NCBI GenBank assembly: GCA_016938425.1
Contig: JAFGUR010000237.1
Span: 1 to 6,283 of the forward strand
DNA from: Fusobacteriaceae bacterium
GTDB lineage: Bacteria; Fusobacteriota; Fusobacteriia; Fusobacteriales; Fusobacteriaceae
Direction: 5' to 3'
Length of the DNA: 6,283 nucleotides
The translations under genes were made by a program, and so were the position numbers. Every line of letters begins with the position of its first letter. The stretch's first letter is position 1. The notes beneath the pieces were generated by a model. That model was not told where the DNA came from, did no database searches, and saw nothing but the letters and a program-made list of their open reading frames with translations. This document shows, piece by piece, positions 1-5,699 of the stretch.

Positions 1-39
1 AGGTTTACCCAACATAAAATAATTTATTTTTTATAAGTT

Positions 40-53
40 ACATTTAAAAATGT
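40..53. repeat. Short inverted repeat, possible operator
   Basis: ACATTT (40-45) and AAATGT (48-53) form a perfect 6-bp inverted repeat around two central bases. It lies in the leader of the PTS operon, where a repressor or activator site would be expected. In DNA this AT-rich such a repeat can arise by chance, so the operator role is only a suggestion. Confidence 0.25.
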
Positions 54-66
54 TTTATTTCGATAT

Positions 67-89
67 AAAGTTTCCAATTTGCGAACTTT
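67..89. repeat. Inverted repeat AAAGTT/AACTTT in the PTS leader
   Basis: AAAGTT (67-72) and AACTTT (84-89) are perfect inverted copies separated by 11 bases that include the only GC-containing patch nearby (TTTGCG). It could be an operator half-site pair or a weak RNA hairpin in the leader. No known regulator site is recognised in it. Confidence 0.22.
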
Positions 90-158
90 TATGATTTTTT
101 TTATTTTTTATAGTAAGCTTCTAATAAGTTAAATATTTTTATTCTTAGGAGGTTTAAA

Positions 159-176
159 ATGAATTTTCAAACATAA
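159..176 (+). CDS. Five-codon minigene in the PTS leader (possible leader peptide or relic start)
   Basis: A full AGGAGG Shine-Dalgarno (147-152) stands six bases before ATG at 159, the same arrangement used by the real genes here, yet the frame reads only MNFQT before TAA at 174-176. It ends 61 bases before the IIC start. It could be a leader peptide or the surviving start of a lost upstream gene (for example a PTS IIB or IIA). The downstream sequence in this frame shows no coding remnant. Translation is plausible from the ribosome binding site; function is unknown. Confidence 0.3.
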   Translation: MNFQT

Positions 177-224
177 AAATTTATTCTTAAATTAAATAAA
201 TAATTTCTTATATTTTAAGTTTAT

Positions 225-230
225 GGAGGT
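225..230 (+). promoter_or_regulatory. Ribosome binding site that sets the IIC start
   Basis: GGAGGT at 225-230 sits seven bases before ATG at 238. An in-frame upstream ATG at 223 overlaps this site and has no Shine-Dalgarno of its own, so the start at 238 is preferred and the protein is 430 rather than 435 residues. Confidence 0.8.
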
Positions 231-237
231 AAAAAAA

Positions 238-1530
238 ATGACAAGTTTTAATGAAAAATTTGAAAATGTTTTAATGGTTATTGCGGAAAAAGTAGATAAA
301 AATCAATATTTAACTTCAATTAAAAGTGCTTTCACAATTTTTATGCCATTTGTAATTGTTGGTTCTTTTGCTACACTTTTAAACGCAGTTATTGCAAGTC
401 CTAAAACTGGTTTAGCCAAATGGATTCCAGCTTTAGAAAAAACTAAAACTGCTTTTACAGCACTAAATTTTGCAACAATGTCTTTTATGACTATCCCCAT
501 TATTTTTTTAATAGCATTTCATTTAGCTAAACATTATAAACTACCTGAATACATTACAGGATTATTAGCAATTGCTTCTTACATAACAGTTATTCCATCT
601 GTTGTTACTATAAAAGTAGATGAAATTACTAAAACTGCTTCTGGAATACCTTCTAGTGCTTTAGGTGCTCAAGGTTTGTTTATTGGGATGATTTTAGCTG
701 TCATTGTTGTAGAGATTTTTAGATATTTAATGAAGCTCAAATTTTTGAAAATTAAAATGCATGAGTCAGTTCCAACTCAAATATCAACATCATTTAATAC
801 ACTTCTACCTATATTGATTGTTTTATGTATTACTTCTATTTTTGGAAATAGTTTTTTCCAACATACAGGATTATATATAAACGAATATATTTATAAAATA
901 GTACAAGCACCTTTAGAAGCTATTTTCCAAAGTCCTATTGGAATTTTATCTATAGTTATTTTTTCTCAATTATTCTGGTTTTTAGGAATACATGGTGGGC
1001 TTGTAATTTCTCCAATTAGAAATCCTTTTATTGCAGCAGCTGTTGCAGCCAATGTGGCGGCAGTAAATGCTGGGCAAATACCTACTCAACCTGTTACATA
1101 TGGATTCTGGATGAACTATATAGTTCCTGGAGGAGCTGGAATGATTTTATCTCTTATCATAGCTATATTTTTGTTCTCAAAAAGAGAAGATCATAAAATG
1201 ATTGCAAAATTAGGATTTTTGCCTGGAATTTTTAACATTAGTGAACCTGTTGTTTTTGGTTTACCCTTAGTACTAAATCCAACATTTGCAATTCCATTTA
1301 TTTTTAACTCTGCAATATCTTGTGGAATAGCTTTATTTGCAACTAAAATTGGTTTTTTACCTTGTAATACAATAGATGTTCCCTTTGGAGTTCCAATCCT
1401 TTTAGCACCATTCATTGGACATGGCTGGCAAGGAACTATTGTACAAATTATTTGTATACTTGTATGCGTATTTACTTGGGCTCCATTCGTTCTTATTTCA
1501 AATAAACAATGGAAACCAGAAACTAAATAA
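238..1530 (+). CDS. PTS system lactose/cellobiose-family IIC component (beta-glucoside permease)
   Basis: Integral membrane sugar channel of the phosphoenolpyruvate phosphotransferase system: it binds and translocates a beta-glucoside such as cellobiose while the partner IIB phosphorylates it on C6. The 430 residues are typical of a stand-alone IIC of this family, with about ten hydrophobic segments. Near the N-terminus is the family block FMPFVIVGSF (35-44). The conserved region FWFLGIHGG (246-254, His252) and the motif NISEPVVFGLPLVLNP (333-348, Glu336) correspond to the sugar-binding and phosphoryl-transfer residues of the ChbC structural family. The start at 238 is chosen by its ribosome binding site. 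No IIA or IIB domain is fused or encoded nearby. The glucosidase gene follows after 30 bases, so a phosphorylated beta-glucoside is the likely product. The exact sugar cannot be read from sequence; celB, licC or chbC-type names would all be possible. Confidence 0.93.
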   Translation: MTSFNEKFENVLMVIAEKVDKNQYLTSIKSAFTIFMPFVIVGSFATLLNAVIASPKTGLAKWIPALEKTKTAFTALNFATMSFMTIPIIFLIAFHLAKHYKLPEYITGLLAIASYITVIPSVVTIKVDEITKTASGIPSSALGAQGLFIGMILAVIVVEIFRYLMKLKFLKIKMHESVPTQISTSFNTLLPILIVLCITSIFGNSFFQHTGLYINEYIYKIVQAPLEAIFQSPIGILSIVIFSQLFWFLGIHGGLVISPIRNPFIAAAVAANVAAVNAGQIPTQPVTYGFWMNYIVPGGAGMILSLIIAIFLFSKREDHKMIAKLGFLPGIFNISEPVVFGLPLVLNPTFAIPFIFNSAISCGIALFATKIGFLPCNTIDVPFGVPILLAPFIGHGWQGTIVQIICILVCVFTWAPFVLISNKQWKPETK

Positions 1531-1560
1531 ATTTTTACTAGATTAAGAGGAGGATTATAT

Positions 1561-3027
1561 ATGAAAAAAGGAGTATTTCCAGATAATTTTTTATGGGGTG
1601 GAGCAACAGCAGCAAATCAAGTTGAAGGAGCTTGGAATATTGATGGAAAAGGTCTATCTGTAGCTGACTGTAGTAATTATAAACCAAAAGCAGATCCCAA
1701 AGACTACAAAGCCCAACATGTTATAACTGTTAAAGACATTGAAGAAGCAATGAAAAGTCAAAATACTGAAATTTATCCTAAAAGGCATGGAATTGATTTT
1801 TATAATAGGTTTCGAGAAGATTTAGACTTATTTGCAGAAATGGGATTTAAAACTCTTAGAGTATCAATAGCATGGACTAGAATTTTCCCAAATGGAACAG
1901 AAGATGAACCTAACGAAAAAGGCCTTCAATACTATGAAGACTTGTTCATAGAAATGAAAAAAAGAAATATTGAACCTTTAGTTACTTTATCCCACTATGA
2001 AATGCCTTTATATCTTTCTAATAATTATGATGGTTGGTATAAAAGGGAAGTTGTAGATTTTTTTGTTAAATTTTGTAAAGTTGTTTTTAAAAGATATAAA
2101 AATTATGTCAAATATTGGTTAACATTTAATGAAATTGATAGCATATTTAGACATCCTTTTACAACTGCTGGAATTGTTAACGAAAGATATCCAAGTGATA
2201 AATTAGAAGAAATTATCTATCAGTCATTACATCATCAATTTATAGCTAGTTCTTTAGCAACTAAATATTGTCATGAAATTATTCCAGATTCAAAAATAGG
2301 TTGTATGCTTACAAGAACATTATATTATCCAGAAAATTGTAATCCTAAAAACTGTTTACTTGCTCAAAAAGATAATAGAGATAATTATTTTTATTCAGAT
2401 GTTCAAGTTTTTGGAGAATATCCTTTATTTGTTAAAAGAGAATGGAAGAAAAAAGGAATAAATGTTAAATTTGAAAATGGAGATGAGGAAATACTGAAAC
2501 TTTATACTGTTGATTTTGTTTCTTTCAGTTACTATATGTCTCTTGTATCTAGCATAAATGCAGAAGAAAAAGAAAAAGTTAGTGGAAACTTAACTGCTGG
2601 AGTAAAAAATCCTTTCCTTGATGTTACTGAATGGAACTGGCAAATAGATCCTGATGGTCTTCATTTTTCACTTATTGATTTATATGATAGATATAGAAAA
2701 CCTTTATTTATTGTGGAAAATGGAATTGGAAGTAAGGATAAGGTAGAAGAAGACGGAAGTATAATTGATGACTATAGAATTGATTATTTTAGGCAACATA
2801 TTACGGCTATTTCAAATGCTATAGATGATGGGGTAGAAGTAATGGGGTATACACCTTGGGGTTCTATTGATTTAGTTAGCATGTCAACTTGTCAAATGTC
2901 AAAAAGATATGGATTTATTTATGTTGATTTAGATGATGAAGGCAAGGGAACATATAATAGAAGTAGAAAAAAATCATTTTATTGGTACAAAAAAGTAATT
3001 TCTTCTAATGGATCTGATTTAGAATAA
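1561..3027 (+). CDS. bglA: 6-phospho-beta-glucosidase, glycoside hydrolase family 1
   Basis: Cytoplasmic retaining glycosidase that splits 6-phospho-beta-glucosides delivered by the PTS into glucose 6-phosphate and glucose or an aglycone. The 488 residues match the full-length GH1 (beta/alpha)8 barrel. Visible landmarks are the N-terminal GH1 signature FLWGGATAANQVEGAW (10-25, Gln20), His145 in SHYEMP, the acid/base Glu191 in TFNEID (188-193), the nucleophile Glu386 in IVENGIG (384-390), Trp433, and the 6-phosphate-binding trio Ser442, Lys448 and Tyr450 in STCQMSKRYGFIYVD. That trio separates phospho-glucosidases from plain beta-glucosidases. The usual STGEM reads STCQM here, outside the catalytic pair. 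AGGAGG (1548-1553) lies seven bases before ATG. It is the second gene of the operon and ends 36 bases before a strong terminator. The symbol is a family-level choice; ascB or bglB would also fit. Confidence 0.96.
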   Translation: MKKGVFPDNFLWGGATAANQVEGAWNIDGKGLSVADCSNYKPKADPKDYKAQHVITVKDIEEAMKSQNTEIYPKRHGIDFYNRFREDLDLFAEMGFKTLRVSIAWTRIFPNGTEDEPNEKGLQYYEDLFIEMKKRNIEPLVTLSHYEMPLYLSNNYDGWYKREVVDFFVKFCKVVFKRYKNYVKYWLTFNEIDSIFRHPFTTAGIVNERYPSDKLEEIIYQSLHHQFIASSLATKYCHEIIPDSKIGCMLTRTLYYPENCNPKNCLLAQKDNRDNYFYSDVQVFGEYPLFVKREWKKKGINVKFENGDEEILKLYTVDFVSFSYYMSLVSSINAEEKEKVSGNLTAGVKNPFLDVTEWNWQIDPDGLHFSLIDLYDRYRKPLFIVENGIGSKDKVEEDGSIIDDYRIDYFRQHITAISNAIDDGVEVMGYTPWGSIDLVSMSTCQMSKRYGFIYVDLDDEGKGTYNRSRKKSFYWYKKVISSNGSDLE

Positions 3028-3063
3028 ACTATTCACAGTATATTACATAATATTTTTTTATTA

Positions 3064-3098
3064 AAAAAGGCTTTCTTAAAAGTATAGAAAGCCTTTTT
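3064..3098. terminator. Bidirectional intrinsic terminator between convergent genes
   Basis: AAAAAGGCTTTCT (3064-3076) and AGAAAGCCTTTTT (3086-3098) form a perfect 13-bp stem with a 9-base loop. The + strand leaves a T-rich tail (TTTTTATTTATT) and the - strand reads CCTTTTTT after the stem, so it can end both the glucosidase operon and tcyP. It begins 37 bases after the glucosidase stop and ends 5 bases from the tcyP stop. Confidence 0.93.
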
Positions 3099-3103
3099 AT
3101 TTA

Positions 3104-4477
3104 TTATTCTGAAAGTGGCTTGTTGTAAATTGAAACATCTAATTCATTAGTATTTTTTGCTGTAACAATTCCACTTACAATAGACCCGCTTACATTTATA
3201 GCAGTTCTTCCCATATCTATTAATGGTTCAATAGATATAAGTAGACCCACTAAGGCTACAGGAAGATTTAAACTTGAAAGAACAATAATTGCAGCATAAG
3301 TAGCTCCTCCACCAACTCCAGCTACTCCAAAAGATGTAATTGAAACTACTACAACTAGAGGGATAATAAAACTTAAGCTAAGCGGATTAACTCCAACAGT
3401 TGGAGCAATCATAACTGCTAGCATTGCTGGATATAAACCTGCACAACCATTTTGTCCAATACTTGCTCCGAAAGAAGCTGACAAATTAGCTATACCTTCA
3501 TTTACACCTAATTTATCTTTTTGAAGTTCTACATTTAAAGGAATAGTTCCTGCGCTTGTTCTAGATGTAAAAGCAAAAGATAAAACTGGTAATGATTTTT
3601 TTAAATAAGTTAAAGGATTTAATCCTTTTAATAAAAGAATTATTAAGTGAACAATTAAAATTAATAAAAGTCCTACATAAGAGGCAGCTACAAACTTTAA
3701 TAAACTTAAAATTTCTTTAGCATTGCTTGTTGCAGTAACATTAGCTATTAAAGATAAAATCCCGTAAGGAGTTAGTCTTAAAATTAAGGTGACTAATCTC
3801 ATTACTACTGCATGGCTTGAATTAATCATATTTATAAAAACTTCTGTTTCCTTTGGTTTTTTCTCTTTAATTCCTAACAAAGCAATCCCAACTAGTACAG
3901 AAAACAATACAATTGACAAAGTAGAAGTTTTCTCTGTTCCTGTCATGCTTAAAAAAGGATTTGTTGGAATAATTTCAAGAAGAGTTTCTGTTACTGGTTT
4001 AGATTTTACTTCTTCCAATTTAGATATCAAATATTCTCCTCTTTTTATTTCTTTTTCTCCTAAATTAAAATTAGTTGCGTCTAATTTAAAAGTTAAAGCC
4101 ATAAATATACCAATTATTGCAGATATAGCTGTAGTCCCAATTAGAACAAAAATTATATTTGTGCTAATTTTATTTAAACTTTTATTATCTTTTAAATTTA
4201 TTATAGCACTTGTTATTGAAACCATTATCAATGGCATTACTATCATTTTTAATAGCCTAACATATCCATTACCTACTAAGTTTGTCCATGCTAAAGTATT
4301 TTTAAGTACTTCTCCATCTATACCATAAATACTTTGAAGTACAATTCCATAAATAGCACCTAATCCCAAAGAAATGAAAACTCTTTTTGAAAAAGAAACA
4401 TATTTTTTTTGAAGTTTGTAAAGAATAAAGATAAATGCTAGCATAACTATAATATTAATAATAACTTTTGTTAACAT
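3104..4477 (-). CDS. tcyP: L-cystine (cation:dicarboxylate family) symporter, TcyP type
   Basis: Secondary transporter of the DAACS/glutamate-transporter fold, most like the TcyP/YdjN sodium-dependent L-cystine importers, in the cytoplasmic membrane. The length of 457 residues matches that subgroup. The fold's marks are visible: hairpin HP1 with SRTSAGTIP (305-313), the unwound TM7 region with GQNGCAG (341-347) in place of the glutamate transporters' NMDGT, and TM8 with DMGRTAINV (421-429), whose Asp421, Arg424, Thr425 and Asn428 line the substrate site. The first 20 residues are a hydrophobic anchor. A segment rich in charged residues at about 131-165 is an insertion between TM3 and TM4, as is usual for this subgroup. 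TGGAGG (4485-4490) sits seven bases before ATG. It is transcribed alone, convergent with the glucosidase, and would supply cysteine and sulfur. Other dicarboxylate or amino-acid substrates remain possible. Confidence 0.92.
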   Translation of the reverse strand: MLTKVIINIIVMLAFIFILYKLQKKYVSFSKRVFISLGLGAIYGIVLQSIYGIDGEVLKNTLAWTNLVGNGYVRLLKMIVMPLIMVSITSAIINLKDNKSLNKISTNIIFVLIGTTAISAIIGIFMALTFKLDATNFNLGEKEIKRGEYLISKLEEVKSKPVTETLLEIIPTNPFLSMTGTEKTSTLSIVLFSVLVGIALLGIKEKKPKETEVFINMINSSHAVVMRLVTLILRLTPYGILSLIANVTATSNAKEILSLLKFVAASYVGLLLILIVHLIILLLKGLNPLTYLKKSLPVLSFAFTSRTSAGTIPLNVELQKDKLGVNEGIANLSASFGASIGQNGCAGLYPAMLAVMIAPTVGVNPLSLSFIIPLVVVVSITSFGVAGVGGGATYAAIIVLSSLNLPVALVGLLISIEPLIDMGRTAINVSGSIVSGIVTAKNTNELDVSIYNKPLSE

Positions 4478-4516
4478 ATAAATTCCTCCATTTCTAGTTT
4501 TCCTATCGGTAAATAG

Positions 4517-4545
4517 TTTTTAACATTTTTTATAAAATAAGTCAA
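4517..4545 (-). promoter_or_regulatory. Promoter of tcyP
   Basis: Reading leftwards, TTGACT (4545-4540) is followed after 17 bases by TAAAAA (4522-4517). A TG one base before the -10 (4525-4524) gives an extended -10. Transcription would start near 4510, leaving a leader of about 33 bases before the tcyP ATG, which fits the ribosome binding site. The -35 matches the sigma-70 consensus at 5 of 6 bases and the -10 at 4 of 6. Confidence 0.5.
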
Positions 4546-4546
4546 G

Positions 4547-4570
4547 AATTAAAAATGGTTTTTTTTAATT
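4547..4570. repeat. AT-only inverted repeat between divergent promoters
   Basis: AATTAAAAA (4547-4555) and TTTTTAATT (4562-4570) form a 9-bp inverted repeat with a 6-base centre. It sits exactly between the tcyP -35 (4540-4545) and the rightward extended -10 (4576-4584), where a shared operator would act on both. Made of A and T only, it may be chance. Confidence 0.25.
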
Positions 4571-4575
4571 TTTAA

Positions 4576-4584
4576 TGATATAAT
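4576..4584 (+). promoter_or_regulatory. Rightward extended -10 promoter for the small RNA and/or alkD
   Basis: TGATATAAT is a perfect extended -10 (TG, one base, TATAAT). The -35 position 17 bases upstream is poor, which extended -10 promoters tolerate. A start near G4591 would give a transcript beginning about 48 bases before the closing stem of the structured RNA and reading into alkD. Confidence 0.45.
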
Positions 4585-4632
4585 TAATTTGGACATGAAA
4601 ATTGCTAATTAAAATCTGAATTCAAGAAAGAA

Positions 4633-4638
4633 TATAAA
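4633..4638 (+). promoter_or_regulatory. Possible -10 box directly before the structured RNA
   Basis: TATAAA at 4633-4638 stands seven positions before G4645, which is where the uninterrupted part of the RNA's closing stem begins. The best -35 candidate is TTAAAA (4609-4614), 18 bases upstream and only 4 of 6 matches. It would be a second, proximal start after the promoter at 4576. This is weak evidence in AT-rich DNA. Confidence 0.3.
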
Positions 4639-4829
4639 TAGTTAGTTGCAAAACTAAAAAATTATTTGTATATACTTAAAAATAATGCCAATTTTTTTAT
4701 TGGTCTTACAGGAGTGGCGAGTATAATTCTTTACAGTGGACTCGAGTTCCGTTCTGATTCCCAACTCTTTCCCCACCATAGGTGGGAAGAATGTATAAAA
4801 TCAAGTTGTTGAAATTTTGCAACAAACTA
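4639..4829 (+). ncRNA. Structured small RNA, candidate 6S RNA
   Basis: The ends of this 191-base segment pair: TAGTTAGTTGCAAAA (4639-4653) with TTTTGCAACAAACTA (4815-4829), 14 of 15 positions, nine of them contiguous from G4645. Inside lie a second helix (4664-4667/4798-4801 plus 4671-4675/4793-4797), a wide junction with one hairpin on each strand (CCAAT/ATTGG at 4688-4703; CCCACC/GGTGGG at 4772-4786), and an interrupted terminal stem (4711-4717 with 4761-4768, CAG/CTG at 4734-4736/4754-4756, GGAC-TCGA-G(T)TCC at 4738-4750). At 4701-4790, 43 of 90 bases are G or C against a very AT-rich background, a mark of structured RNA genes. Size, rod shape, central bubble and a hairpin on its 3' strand are known traits of 6S RNA, which binds the housekeeping RNA polymerase. 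I cannot run a covariance search. Alternatives are a riboswitch-like alkD leader or a clade-specific RNA. The + strand is favoured by its G-U pairs and upstream promoter. Confidence 0.5.
4804..4828 (+). other. Local hairpin that competes with the RNA's closing stem
   Basis: AGTTGTTG (4804-4811) can pair with CAACAAACT (4820-4828), eight pairs with one bulged A and an 8-base loop. It uses the same 3' bases as the long-range closing stem at 4815-4829, so the two structures cannot form together. No T-run follows on the + strand, so it is not a terminator for rightward transcription. Confidence 0.35.
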
Positions 4830-4860
4830 GAAAAAACATAAATATAATGAGGTGTAAATT

Positions 4861-5541
4861 ATGAAATCAATTCAAGAAAGATTAAAAAATCTTGCAACTG
4901 AAAAACATAAGAAATTTCAAGAAAAATTGATTCCTAACATAACTAATATTTTAGGAGTAAAAACTCCTGAACTTAGAAAACTTTCAAAAGAATTATTAAA
5001 ATCTGAAAATCCTTTAGAATATTTAAAAATTGAAAAAGAATATTTTGAAGAAATTGTTTTAGAAGGGCTTATAATTGGAGGAGTTAAAATTGATATTGAA
5101 AAAAAACTGGAAATAATGAGAGATTATATTCCAAAAATTGATAATTGGGCCACTTGCGATATTTTTTGTAGCGCAATAAAAGATACTAAAAAAAACAAAG
5201 AAAGTATTTTAGAATTTATAAAACCATATTTAAAATCAAGCAAAGAGTTTGAGATTAGATTTGCAGTAGTAACTTTGCTTAGTTACTACATAGAAAAAGA
5301 ATATTTAAATTTAATATTTAATTCTTTTGACTTGATAAAGCATGAAGGTTATTATGTAAAAATGGGGGTTGCATGGACTATTTCTATTTGCTTTGTAAAA
5401 TTTCCAATAGAAACTATGGCATATTTAAAAAATAATAATTTAGATAAATTCACTTTTAATAAAAGTTTACAAAAAATAATAGAATCTTTTAGAGTTGATT
5501 CTGAAACTAAAAAGACAATAAAACTGATGAAAAAAGGATAA
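4861..5541 (+). CDS. alkD: AlkD-family DNA alkylation repair glycosylase (HEAT-like repeats)
   Basis: DNA glycosylase that excises N3- and N7-alkylated purines, beginning base excision repair in the cytoplasm. The 226 residues are almost wholly alpha-helical in appearance, as expected for the HEAT-like solenoid that wraps DNA, and match the family's usual length. The active-site residues of Bacillus cereus AlkD (Trp109, Asp113, Arg148, Trp187) have counterparts at Trp96 and Asp100 (in NWATCD), Arg133 (in FEIRFAV) and Trp172 (in VAWTIS), with nearly the same spacing. A basic C-terminus (ESFRV, then KKTIKLMKKG) is also typical. GAGGTG (4849-4854) lies six bases before ATG. It follows the structured RNA with only about 30 bases between and no terminator, so co-transcription is likely. 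The stop codon is embedded in the left arm of a terminator hairpin. The family is clear; the alkyl-base preference is not. Confidence 0.92.
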   Translation: MKSIQERLKNLATEKHKKFQEKLIPNITNILGVKTPELRKLSKELLKSENPLEYLKIEKEYFEEIVLEGLIIGGVKIDIEKKLEIMRDYIPKIDNWATCDIFCSAIKDTKKNKESILEFIKPYLKSSKEFEIRFAVVTLLSYYIEKEYLNLIFNSFDLIKHEGYYVKMGVAWTISICFVKFPIETMAYLKNNNLDKFTFNKSLQKIIESFRVDSETKKTIKLMKKG

Positions 5542-5564
5542 AACTGTTTAAAGTTTTATCCTTT
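5533..5564. terminator. Terminator hairpin overlapping the alkD stop codon
   Basis: AAAGGATAAAACT (5533-5545) and AGTTTTATCCTTT (5552-5564) form a perfect 13-bp stem with a 6-base loop. The alkD TAA (5539-5541) lies inside the left arm. The + strand tail is only moderately T-rich (TTTAACTATAATATTT), whereas the - strand reads CCTTTTTT, so it may end leftward transcription better than rightward. Confidence 0.7.
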
Positions 5565-5579
5565 AACTATAATATTTCT

Positions 5580-5607
5580 AAAAGGTTTTTCAATAAAGGA
5601 ACCTTTT
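5580..5607 (+). terminator. Second hairpin downstream of alkD
   Basis: AAAAGGTT (5580-5587) pairs with AACCTTTT (5600-5607). On the + strand two further G-U pairs and one A-U pair extend the stem to 11 bp with loop CAATAA, followed by a T-rich tail (TTTTCTATATTTAT). The G-U pairs work only in the rightward transcript, supporting a back-up terminator for alkD. Confidence 0.5.
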
Positions 5608-5651
5608 CTATATTTATAGGAAATTATAAATCTGTAATAAATAGAAATTAA

Positions 5652-5670
5652 AAGGTGGCAGAACCACTTT
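5652..5670 (-). terminator. Weak terminator hairpin downstream of the 114-residue gene
   Basis: GTGG (5655-5658 region) pairs with CCAC (5664-5667), with flanking A-T pairs across one mismatch on the - strand. The leftward transcript continues as CCTTTTAATTT, a modest T-tail. It lies about 30 bases beyond the stop of the minus-strand gene. The stem is short, so the hairpin at 5533-5564 may be the real end. Confidence 0.35.
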
Positions 5671-5699
5671 CCTTAATATTAGTTAGATTATCCAAAATT

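Larger units (their letters stand above)
1..222 (+). promoter_or_regulatory. AT-rich leader upstream of the beta-glucoside PTS operon
   Basis: This stretch of about 220 bases holds no gene of normal size and should contain the promoter of the PTS/glucosidase operon. Several -10-like hexamers are present (TATAAA at 64-69, TATAGT at 109-114, TATATT at 209-214), but none has a convincing -35 box at 16-18 bp, so I do not choose between them. I looked for a catabolite-responsive element and for a BglG/LicT-type antiterminator site followed by a terminator, and see neither. TTTATTCTTA occurs twice, at 138-147 and 180-189. The role as promoter region is inferred from position. Confidence 0.45.

Noticed and set aside
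16..30. AAAATAA-T-TTATTTT palindrome
   Set aside because: Pure A/T with no room for a loop; likely low-complexity chance.
223..237. Upstream in-frame ATG for the PTS IIC gene
   Set aside because: It overlaps the ribosome binding site of ATG 238 and lacks its own; the added MEVKK is not part of the family block.
3789..4328. 179-codon open frame on the + strand
   Set aside because: It lies wholly inside tcyP on the other strand, has no ribosome binding site, and its translation shows no family features. The tcyP frame carries clear conserved motifs.
4595..4612. Five-codon ATG frame (MKIAN) near the rightward promoter
   Set aside because: No Shine-Dalgarno precedes it, unlike the minigene at 159.
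4685..4726. 13-codon ATG frame across the hairpin region
   Set aside because: No ribosome binding site, and the region is better explained by RNA structure.
4639..4829. T-box, SAM, TPP, SRP RNA or tmRNA
   Set aside because: The T-box GGGTGG-ACCGCG element, the SRP GGAAGCAG-type loop, the tmRNA peptide frame and tRNA-like ends, and the TPP CTGAGA core are all absent.
4690..4830. Cobalamin riboswitch, suggested by the CCACC-loop-GGTGGGAAG element
   Set aside because: The other conserved B12-box blocks and the expected order are missing, and the downstream gene is unrelated to cobalamin.
4843..4848. Perfect TATAAT directly before the alkD ribosome binding site
   Set aside because: A start about seven bases downstream would remove the Shine-Dalgarno from the mRNA, and no -35 lies at 16-18 bp. 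It is probably chance in AT-rich DNA.
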